41,541 nucleotides of DNA, from the NCBI RefSeq assembly GCF_026151205.1, contig NW_026971814.1, positions 1 through 41,541 of the forward strand, read 5' to 3'. Both the position numbers and the translations under genes were made by a program. This document shows, piece by piece, positions 11,301 to 23,300 of the stretch (position 1 is the stretch's first letter; each line of letters opens with the position of its first letter). Under the pieces are notes generated by a model. It was not told the DNA's origin and searched no databases. It saw nothing but the letters and a program-made list of their open reading frames with translations. The stretch comes from Bolinopsis microptera (taxonomy: Eukaryota; Ctenophora; Tentaculata; Lobata; Bolinopsidae).

Positions 11301-14300
11301 GAATAAAACTAAAAGCGGAATAAATTTTAAGATAATGAAACAGAAACTGAAAGCTAAAATATATACCGTTCTAGAATGCCTCCGCAAACTATTGCTTCTT
11401 TGTAATGTGCACGTGTTAGTAAGTGTAGTAAAAAGATAAAAATAATAAAGCTATACAAATGAACGGAGCGGTGAAAATCTGAGAGGGTGAGAGGTTCTTT
11501 AATTAGAGCTAATGATTAAATGAGACCCACTAAAGGTACTAAATTAACCGGACTGCTAGCAAGGAATCGAGAGTGGGAATAAAACTAAAAGCGGAATAAA
11601 TTTTAAGATAATGAAACAGAAACTGAAAGCTAAAATATATACCGTTCTAGAATGCCTCCGCAAACTATTGCTTCTTTGTAATGTGCACGTGTTAGTAAGT
11701 GTAGTAAAAAGATAAAAATAATAAAGCTATACAAATGAACGGAGCGGTGAAAATCTGAGAGGGTGAGAGGTTCTTTAATTAGAGCTAATGATTAAATGAG
11801 ACCCACTAAAGGTACTAAATTAACCGGACTGCTAGCAAGGAATCGAGAGTGGGAATAAAACTAAAAGCGGAATAAATTTTAAGATAATGAAACAGAAACT
11901 GAAAGCTAAAATATATACCGTTCTAGAATGCCTCCGCAAACTATTGCTCCTTTGTAATGTGCACGTGTTAGTAAGTGTAGTAAAAAGATAAAAATAATAA
12001 AGCTATACAAATGAACGGAGCGGTGAAAATCTGAGAGGGTGAGAGGTTCTTTAATTAGAGCTAATGATTAAATGAGACCCACTAAAGGTACTAAATTAAC
12101 CGGACTGCTAGCAAGGAATCGAGAGTGGGAATAAAACTAAAAGCGGAATAAATTTTAAGATAATGAAACAGAAACTGAAAGCTAAAATATATACCGTTCT
12201 AGAATGCCTCCGCAAACTATTGCTCCTTTGTAATGTGCACGTGTTAGTAAGTGTAGTAAAAAGATAAAAATAATAAAGCTATACAAATGAACGGAGCGGT
12301 GAAAATCTGAGAGGGTGAGAGGTTCTTTAATTAGAGCTAATGATTAAATGAGACCCACTAAAGGTACTAAATTAACCGGACTGCTAGCAAGGAATCGAGA
12401 GTGGGAATAAAACTAAAAGCGGAATAAATTTTAAGATAATGAAACAGAAACTGAAAGCTAAAATATATACCGTTCTAGAATGCCTCCGCAAACTATTGCT
12501 CCTTTGTAATGTGCACGTGTTAGTAAGTGTAGTAAAAAGATAAAAATAATAAAGCTATACAAATGAACGGAGCGGTGAAAATCTGAGAGGGTGAGAGGTT
12601 CTTTAATTAGAGCTAATGATTAAATGAGACCCACTAAAGGTACTAAATTAACCGGACTGCTAGCAAGGAATCGAGAGTGGGAATAAAACTAAAAGCGGAA
12701 TAAATTTTAAGATAATGAAACAGAAACTGAAAGCTAAAATATATACCGTTCTAGAATGCCTCCGCAAACTATTGCTCCTTTGTAATGTGCACGTGTTAGT
12801 AAGTGTAGTAAAAAGATAAAAATAATAAAGCTATACAAATGAACGGAGCGGTGAAAATCTGAGAGGGTGAGAGGTTCTTTAATTAGAGCTAATGATTAAA
12901 TGAGACCCACTAAAGGTACTAAATTAACCGGACTGCTAGCAAGGAATCGAGAGTGGGAATAAAACTAAAAGCGGAATAAATTTTAAGATAATGAAACAGA
13001 AACTGAAAGCTAAAATATATACCGTTCTAGAATGCCTCCGCAAACTATTGCTCCTTTGTAATGTGCACGTGTTAGTAAGTGTAGTAAAAAGATAAAAATA
13101 ATAAAGCTATACAAATGAACGGAGCGGTGAAAATCTGAGAGGGTGAGAGGTTCTTTAATTAGAGCTAATGATTAAATGAGACCCACTAAAGGTACTAAAT
13201 TAACCGGACTGCTAGCAAGGAATCGAGAGTGGGAATAAAACTAAAAGCGGAATAAATTTTAAGATAATGAAACAGAAACTGAAAGCTAAAATATATACCG
13301 TTCTAGAATGCCTCCGCAAACTATTGCTCCTTTGTAATGTGCACGTGTTAGTAAGTGTAGTAAAAAGATAAAAATAATAAAGCTATACAAATGAACGGAG
13401 CGGTGAAAATCTGAGAGGGTGAGAGGTTCTTTAATTAGAGCTAATGATTAAATGAGACCCACTAAAGGTACTAAATTAACCGGACTGCTAGCAAGGAATC
13501 GAGAGTGGGAATAAAACTAAAAGCGGAATAAATTTTAAGATAATGAAACAGAAACTGAAAGCTAAAATATATACCGTTCTAGAATGCCTCCGCAAACTAT
13601 TGCTCCTTTGTAATGTGCACGTGTTAGTAAGTGTAGTAAAAAGATAAAAATAATAAAGCTATACAAATGAACGGAGCGGTGAAAATCTGAGAGGGTGAGA
13701 GGTTCTTTAATTAGAGCTAATGATTAAATGAGACCCACTAAAGGTACTAAATTAACCGGACTGCTAGCAAGGAATCGAGAGTGGGAATAAAACTAAAAGC
13801 GGAATAAATTTTAAGATAATGAAACAGAAACTGAAAGCTAAAATATATACCGTTCTAGAATGCCTCCGCAAACTATTGCTCCTTTGTAATGTGCACGTGT
13901 TAGTAAGTGTAGTAAAAAGATAAAAATAATAAAGCTATACAAATGAACGGAGCGGTGAAAATCTGAGAGGGTGAGAGGTTCTTTAATTAGAGCTAATGAT
14001 TAAATGAGACCCACTAAAGGTACTAAATTAACCGGACTGCTAGCAAGGAATCGAGAGTGGGAATAAAACTAAAAGCGGAATAAATTTTAAGATAATGAAA
14101 CAGAAACTGAAAGCTAAAATATATACCGTTCTAGAATGCCTCCGCAAACTATTGCTCCTTTGTAATGTGCACGTGTTAGTAAGTGTAGTAAAAAGATAAA
14201 AATAATAAAGCTATACAAATGAACGGAGCGGTGAAAATCTGAGAGGGTGAGAGGTTCTTTAATTAGAGCTAATGATTAAATGAGACCCACTAAAGGTACT

Positions 14301-17300
14301 AAATTAACCGGACTGCTAGCAAGGAATCGAGAGTGGGAATAAAACTAAAAGCGGAATAAATTTTAAGATAATGAAACAGAAACTGAAAGCTAAAATATAT
14401 ACCGTTCTAGAATGCCTCCGCAAACTATTGCTCCTTTGTAATGTGCACGTGTTAGTAAGTGTAGTAAAAAGATAAAAATAATAAAGCTATACAAATGAAC
14501 GGAGCGGTGAAAATCTGAGAGGGTGAGAGGTTCTTTAATTAGAGCTAATGATTAAATGAGACCCACTAAAGGTACTAAATTAACCGGACTGCTAGCAAGG
14601 AATCGAGAGTGGGAATAAAACTAAAAGCGGAATAAATTTTAAGATAATGAAACAGAAACTGAAAGCTAAAATATATACCGTTCTAGAATGCCTCCGCAAA
14701 CTATTGCTCCTTTGTAATGTGCACGTGTTAGTAAGTGTAGTAAAAGATAAAAATAATAAAGCTATACAAATGAACGGAGCGGTGAAAATCTGAGAGGGTG
14801 AGAGGTTCTTTAATTAGAGCTAATGATTAAATGAGACCCACTAAAGGTACTAAATTAACCGGACTGCTAGCAAGGAATCGAGAGTGGGAATAAAACTAAA
14901 AGCGGAATAAATTTTAAGATAATGAAACAGAAACTGAAAGCTAAAATATATACCGTTCTAGAATGCCTCCGCAAACTATTGCTCCTTTGTAATGTGCACG
15001 TGTTAGTAAGTGTAGTAAAAAGATAAAAATAATAAAGCTATACAAATGAACGGAGCGGTGAAAATCTGAGAGGGTGAGAGGTTCTTTAATTAGAGCTAAT
15101 GATTAAATGAGACCCACTAAAGGTACTAAATTAACCGGACTGCTAGCAAGGAATCGAGAGTGGGAATAAAACTAAAAGCGGAATAAATTTTAAGATAATG
15201 AAACAGAAACTGAAAGCTAAAATATATACCGTTCTAGAATGCCTCCGCAAACTATTGCTCCTTTGTAATGTGCACGTGTTAGTAAGTGTAGTAAAAGATA
15301 AAAATAATAAAGCTATACAAATGAACGGAGCGGTGAAAATCTGAGAGGGTGAGAGGTTCTTTAATTAGAGCTAATGATTAAATGAGACCCACTAAAGGTA
15401 CTAAATTAACCGGACTGCTAGCAAGGAATCGAGAGTGGGAATAAAACTAAAAGCGGAATAAATTTTAAGATAATGAAACAGAAACTGAAAGCTAAAATAT
15501 ATACCGTTCTAGAATGCCTCCGCAAACTATTGCTCCTTTGTAATGTGCACGTGTTAGTAAGTGTAGTAAAAAGATAAAAATAATAAAGCTATACAAATGA
15601 ACGGAGCGGTGAAAATCTGAGAGGGTGAGAGGTTCTTTAATTAGAGCTAATGATTAAATGAGACCCACTAAAGGTACTAAATTAACCGGACTGCTAGCAA
15701 GGAATCGAGAGTGGGAATAAAACTAAAAGCGGAATAAATTTTAAGATAATGAAACAGAAACTGAAAGCTAAAATATATACCGTTCTAGAATGCCTCCGCA
15801 AACTATTGCTCCTTTGTAATGTGCACGTGTTAGTAAGTGTAGTAAAAAGATAAAAATAATAAAGCTATACAAATGAACGGAGCGGTGAAAATCTGAGAGG
15901 GTGAGAGGTTCTTTAATTAGAGCTAATGATTAAATGAGACCCACTAAAGGTACTAAATTAACCGGACTGCTAGCAAGGAATCGAGAGTGGGAATAAAACT
16001 AAAAGCGGAATAAATTTTAAGATAATGAAACAGAAACTGAAAGCTAAAATATATACCGTTCTAGAATGCCTCCGCAAACTATTGCTCCTTTGTAATGTGC
16101 ACGTGTTAGTAAGTGTAGTAAAAGATAAAAATAATAAAGCTATACAAATGAACGGAGCGGTGAAAATCTGAGAGGGTGAGAGGTTCTTTAATTAGAGCTA
16201 ATGATTAAATGAGACCCACTAAAGGTACTAAATTAACCGGACTGCTAGCAAGGAATCGAGAGTGGGAATAAAACTAAAAGCGGAATAAATTTTAAGATAA
16301 TGAAACAGAAACTGAAAGCTAAAATATATACCGTTCTAGAATGCCTCCGCAAACTATTGCTCCTTTGTAATGTGCACGTGTTAGTAAGTGTAGTAAAAAG
16401 ATAAAAATAATAAAGCTATACAAATGAACGGAGCGGTGAAAATCTGAGAGGGTGAGAGGTTCTTTAATTAGAGCTAATGATTAAATGAGACCCACTAAAG
16501 GTACTAAATTAACCGGACTGCTAGCAAGGAATCGAGAGTGGGAATAAAACTAAAAGCGGAATAAATTTTAAGATAATGAAACAGAAACTGAAAGCTAAAA
16601 TATATACCGTTCTAGAATGCCTCCGCAAACTATTGCTCCTTTGTAATGTGCACGTGTTAGTAAGTGTAGTAAAAGATAAAAATAATAAAGCTATACAAAT
16701 GAACGGAGCGGTGAAAATCTGAGAGGGTGAGAGGTTCTTTAATTAGAGCTAATGATTAAATGAGACCCACTAAAGGTACTAAATTAACCGGACTGCTAGC
16801 AAGGAATCGAGAGTGGGAATAAAACTAAAAGCGGAATAAATTTTAAGATAATGAAACAGAAACTGAAAGCTAAAATATATACCGTTCTAGAATGCCTCCG
16901 CAAACTATTGCTCCTTTGTAATGTGCACGTGTTAGTAAGTGTAGTAAAAAGATAAAAATAATAAAGCTATACAAATGAACGGAGCGGTGAAAATCTGAGA
17001 GGGTGAGAGGTTCTTTAATTAGAGCTAATGATTAAATGAGACCCACTAAAGGTACTAAATTAACCGGACTGCTAGCAAGGAATCGAGAGTGGGAATAAAA
17101 CTAAAAGCGGAATAAATTTTAAGATAATGAAACAGAAACTGAAAGCTAAAATATATACCGTTCTAGAATGCCTCCGCAAACTATTGCTCCTTTGTAATGT
17201 GCACGTGTTAGTAAGTGTAGTAAAAGATAAAAATAATAAAGCTATACAAATGAACGGAGCGGTGAAAATCTGAGAGGGTGAGAGGTTCTTTAATTAGAGC

Positions 17301-20300
17301 TAATGATTAAATGAGACCCACTAAAGGTACTAAATTAACCGGACTGCTAGCAAGGAATCGAGAGTGGGAATAAAACTAAAAGCGGAATAAATTTTAAGAT
17401 AATGAAACAGAAACTGAAAGCTAAAATATATACCGTTCTAGAATGCCTCCGCAAACTATTGCTCCTTTGTAATGTGCACGTGTTAGTAAGTGTAGTAAAA
17501 AGATAAAAATAATAAAGCTATACAAATGAACGGAGCGGTGAAAATCTGAGAGGGTGAGAGGTTCTTTAATTAGAGCTAATGATTAAATGAGACCCACTAA
17601 AGGTACTAAATTAACCGGACTGCTAGCAAGGAATCGAGAGTGGGAATAAAACTAAAAGCGGAATAAATTTTAAGATAATGAAACAGAAACTGAAAGCTAA
17701 AATATATACCGTTCTAGAATGCCTCCGCAAACTATTGCTCCTTTGTAATGTGCACGTGTTAGTAAGTGTAGTAAAAAGATAAAAATAATAAAGCTATACA
17801 AATGAACGGAGCGGTGAAAATCTGAGAGGGTGAGAGGTTCTTTAATTAGAGCTAATGATTAAATGAGACCCACTAAAGGTACTAAATTAACCGGACTGCT
17901 AGCAAGGAATCGAGAGTGGGAATAAAACTAAAAGCGGAATAAATTTTAAGATAATGAAACAGAAACTGAAAGCTAAAATATATACCGTTCTAGAATGCCT
18001 CCGCAAACTATTGCTCCTTTGTAATGTGCACGTGTTAGTAAGTGTAGTAAAAGATAAAAATAATAAAGCTATACAAATGAACGGAGCGGTGAAAATCTGA
18101 GAGGGTGAGAGGTTCTTTAATTAGAGCTAATGATTAAATGAGACCCACTAAAGGTACTAAATTAACCGGACTGCTAGCAAGGAATCGAGAGTGGGAATAA
18201 AACTAAAAGCGGAATAAATTTTAAGATAATGAAACAGAAACTGAAAGCTAAAATATATACCGTTCTAGAATGCCTCCGCAAACTATTGCTCCTTTGTAAT
18301 GTGCACGTGTTAGTAAGTGTAGTAAAAAGATAAAAATAATAAAGCTATACAAATGAACGGAGCGGTGAAAATCTGAGAGGGTGAGAGGTTCTTTAATTAG
18401 AGCTAATGATTAAATGAGACCCACTAAAGGTACTAAATTAACCGGACTGCTAGCAAGGAATCGAGAGTGGGAATAAAACTAAAAGCGGAATAAATTTTAA
18501 GATAATGAAACAGAAACTGAAAGCTAAAATATATACCGTTCTAGAATGCCTCCGCAAACTATTGCTCCTTTGTAATGTGCACGTGTTAGTAAGTGTAGTA
18601 AAAAGATAAAAATAATAAAGCTATACAAATGAACGGAGCGGTGAAAATCTGAGAGGGTGAGAGGTTCTTTAATTAGAGCTAATGATTAAATGAGACCCAC
18701 TAAAGGTACTAAATTAACCGGACTGCTAGCAAGGAATCGAGAGTGGGAATAAAACTAAAAGCGGAATAAATTTTAAGATAATGAAACAGAAACTGAAAGC
18801 TAAAATATATACCGTTCTAGAATGCCTCCGCAAACTATTGCTCCTTTGTAATGTGCACGTGTTAGTAAGTGTAGTAAAAAGATAAAAATAATAAAGCTAT
18901 ACAAATGAACGGAGCGGTGAAAATCTGAGAGGGTGAGAGGTTCTTTAATTAGAGCTAATGATTAAATGAGACCCACTAAAGGTACTAAATTAACCGGACT
19001 GCTAGCAAGGAATCGAGAGTGGGAATAAAACTAAAAGCGGAATAAATTTTAAGATAATGAAACAGAAACTGAAAGCTAAAATATATACCGTTCTAGAATG
19101 CCTCCGCAAACTATTGCTCCTTTGTAATGTGCACGTGTTAGTAAGTGTAGTAAAAGATAAAAATAATAAAGCTATACAAATGAACGGAGCGGTGAAAATC
19201 TGAGAGGGTGAGAGGTTCTTTAATTAGAGCTAATGATTAAATGAGACCCACTAAAGGTACTAAATTAACCGGACTGCTAGCAAGGAATCGAGAGTGGGAA
19301 TAAAACTAAAAGCGGAATAAATTTTAAGATAATGAAACAGAAACTGAAAGCTAAAATATATACCGTTCTAGAATGCCTCCGCAAACTATTGCTCCTTTGT
19401 AATGTGCACGTGTTAGTAAGTGTAGTAAAAAGATAAAAATAATAAAGCTATACAAATGAACGGAGCGGTGAAAATCTGAGAGGGTGAGAGGTTCTTTAAT
19501 TAGAGCTAATGATTAAATGAGACCCACTAAAGGTACTAAATTAACCGGACTGCTAGCAAGGAATCGAGAGTGGGAATAAAACTAAAAGCGGAATAAATTT
19601 TAAGATAATGAAACAGAAACTGAAAGCTAAAATATATACCGTTCTAGAATGCCTCCGCAAACTATTGCTCCTTTGTAATGTGCACGTGTTAGTAAGTGTA
19701 GTAAAAAGATAAAAATAATAAAGCTATACAAATGAACGGAGCGGTGAAAATCTGAGAGGGTGAGAGGTTCTTTAATTAGAGCTAATGATTAAATGAGACC
19801 CACTAAAGGTACTAAATTAACCGGACTGCTAGCAAGGAATCGAGAGTGGGAATAAAACTAAAAGCGGAATAAATTTTAAGATAATGAAACAGAAACTGAA
19901 AGCTAAAATATATACCGTTCTAGAATGCCTCCGCAAACTATTGCTCCTTTGTAATGTGCACGTGTTAGTAAGTGTAGTAAAAAGATAAAAATAATAAAGC
20001 TATACAAATGAACGGAGCGGTGAAAATCTGAGAGGGTGAGAGGTTCTTTAATTAGAGCTAATGATTAAATGAGACCCACTAAAGGTACTAAATTAACCGG
20101 ACTGCTAGCAAGGAATCGAGAGTGGGAATAAAACTAAAAGCGGAATAAATTTTAAGATAATGAAACAGAAACTGAAAGCTAAAATATATACCGTTCTAGA
20201 ATGCCTCCGCAAACTATTGCTCCTTTGTAATGTGCACGTGTTAGTAAGTGTAGTAAAAAGATAAAAATAATAAAGCTATACAAATGAACGGAGCGGTGAA

Positions 20301-23300
20301 AATCTGAGAGGGTGAGAGGTTCTTTAATTAGAGCTAATGATTAAATGAGACCCACTAAAGGTACTAAATTAACCGGACTGCTAGCAAGGAATCGAGAGTG
20401 GGAATAAAACTAAAAGCGGAATAAATTTTAAGATAATGAAACAGAAACTGAAAGCTAAAATATATACCGTTCTAGAATGCCTCCGCAAACTATTGCTCCT
20501 TTGTAATGTGCACGTGTTAGTAAGTGTAGTAAAAAGATAAAAATAATAAAGCTATACAAATGAACGGAGCGGTGAAAATCTGAGAGGGTGAGAGGTTCTT
20601 TAATTAGAGCTAATGATTAAATGAGACCCACTAAAGGTACTAAATTAACCGGACTGCTAGCAAGGAATCGAGAGTGGGAATAAAACTAAAAGCGGAATAA
20701 ATTTTAAGATAATGAAACAGAAACTGAAAGCTAAAATATATACCGTTCTAGAATGCCTCCGCAAACTATTGCTCCTTTGTAATGTGCACGTGTTAGTAAG
20801 TGTAGTAAAAAGATAAAAATAATAAAGCTATACAAATGAACGGAGCGGTGAAAATCTGAGAGGGTGAGAGGTTCTTTAATTAGAGCTAATGATTAAATGA
20901 GACCCACTAAAGGTACTAAATTAACCGGACTGCTAGCAAGGAATCGAGAGTGGGAATAAAACTAAAAGCGGAATAAATTTTAAGATAATGAAACAGAAAC
21001 TGAAAGCTAAAATATATACCGTTCTAGAATGCCTCCGCAAACTATTGCTCCTTTGTAATGTGCACGTGTTAGTAAGTGTAGTAAAAGATAAAAATAATAA
21101 AGCTATACAAATGAACGGAGCGGTGAAAATCTGAGAGGGTGAGAGGTTCTTTAATTAGAGCTAATGATTAAATGAGACCCACTAAAGGTACTAAATTAAC
21201 CGGACTGCTAGCAAGGAATCGAGAGTGGGAATAAAACTAAAAGCGGAATAAATTTTAAGATAATGAAACAGAAACTGAAAGCTAAAATATATACCGTTCT
21301 AGAATGCCTCCGCAAACTATTGCTCCTTTGTAATGTGCACGTGTTAGTAAGTGTAGTAAAAGATAAAAATAATAAAGCTATACAAATGAACGGAGCGGTG
21401 AAAATCTGAGAGGGTGAGAGGTTCTTTAATTAGAGCTAATGATTAAATGAGACCCACTAAAGGTACTAAATTAACCGGACTGCTAGCAAGGAATCGAGAG
21501 TGGGAATAAAACTAAAAGCGGAATAAATTTTAAGATAATGAAACAGAAACTGAAAGCTAAAATATATACCGTTCTAGAATGCCTCCGCAAACTATTGCTC
21601 CTTTGTAATGTGCACGTGTTAGTAAGTGTAGTAAAAAGATAAAAATAATAAAGCTATACAAATGAACGGAGCGGTGAAAATCTGAGAGGGTGAGAGGTTC
21701 TTTAATTAGAGCTAATGATTAAATGAGACCCACTAAAGGTACTAAATTAACCGGACTGCTAGCAAGGAATCGAGAGTGGGAATAAAACTAAAAGCGGAAT
21801 AAATTTTAAGATAATGAAACAGAAACTGAAAGCTAAAATATATACCGTTCTAGAATGCCTCCGCAAACTATTGCTCCTTTGTAATGTGCACGTGTTAGTA
21901 AGTGTAGTAAAAAGATAAAAATAATAAAGCTATACAAATGAACGGAGCGGTGAAAATCTGAGAGGGTGAGAGGTTCTTTAATTAGAGCTAATGATTAAAT
22001 GAGACCCACTAAAGGTACTAAATTAACCGGACTGCTAGCAAGGAATCGAGAGTGGGAATAAAACTAAAAGCGGAATAAATTTTAAGATAATGAAACAGAA
22101 ACTGAAAGCTAAAATATATACCGTTCTAGAATGCCTCCGCAAACTATTGCTCCTTTGTAATGTGCACGTGTTAGTAAGTGTAGTAAAAAGATAAAAATAA
22201 TAAAGCTATACAAATGAACGGAGCGGTGAAAATCTGAGAGGGTGAGAGGTTCTTTAATTAGAGCTAATGATTAAATGAGACCCACTAAAGGTACTAAATT
22301 AACCGGACTGCTAGCAAGGAATCGAGAGTGGGAATAAAACTAAAAGCGGAATAAATTTTAAGATAATGAAACAGAAACTGAAAGCTAAAATATATACCGT
22401 TCTAGAATGCCTCCGCAAACTATTGCTTCTTTGTAATGTGCACGTGTTAGTAAGTGTAGTAAAAAGATAAAAATAATAAAGCTATACAAATGAACGGAGC
22501 GGTGAAAATCTGAGAGGGTGAGAGGTTCTTTAATTAGAGCTAATGATTAAATGAGACCCACTAAAGGTACTAAATTAACCGGACTGCTAGCAAGGAATCG
22601 AGAGTGGGAATAAAACTAAAAGCGGAATAAATTTTAAGATAATGAAACAGAAACTGAAAGCTAAAATATATACCGTTCTAGAATGCCTCCGCAAACTATT
22701 GCTCCTTTGTAATGTGCACGTGTTAGTAAGTGTAGTAAAAAGATAAAAATAATAAAGCTATACAAATGAACGGAGCGGTGAAAATCTGAGAGGGTGAGAG
22801 GTTCTTTAATTAGAGCTAATGATTAAATGAGACCCACTAAAGGTACTAAATTAACCGGACTGCTAGCAAGGAATCGAGAGTGGGAATAAAACTAAAAGCG
22901 GAATAAATTTTAAGATAATGAAACAGAAACTGAAAGCTAAAATATATACCGTTCTAGAATGCCTCCGCAAACTATTGCTCCTTTGTAATGTGCACGTGTT
23001 AGTAAGTGTAGTAAAAGATAAAAATAATAAAGCTATACAAATGAACGGAGCGGTGAAAATCTGAGAGGGTGAGAGGTTCTTTAATTAGAGCTAATGATTA
23101 AATGAGACCCACTAAAGGTACTAAATTAACCGGACTGCTAGCAAGGAATCGAGAGTGGGAATAAAACTAAAAGCGGAATAAATTTTAAGATAATGAAACA
23201 GAAACTGAAAGCTAAAATATATACCGTTCTAGAATGCCTCCGCAAACTATTGCTCCTTTGTAATGTGCACGTGTTAGTAAGTGTAGTAAAAAGATAAAAA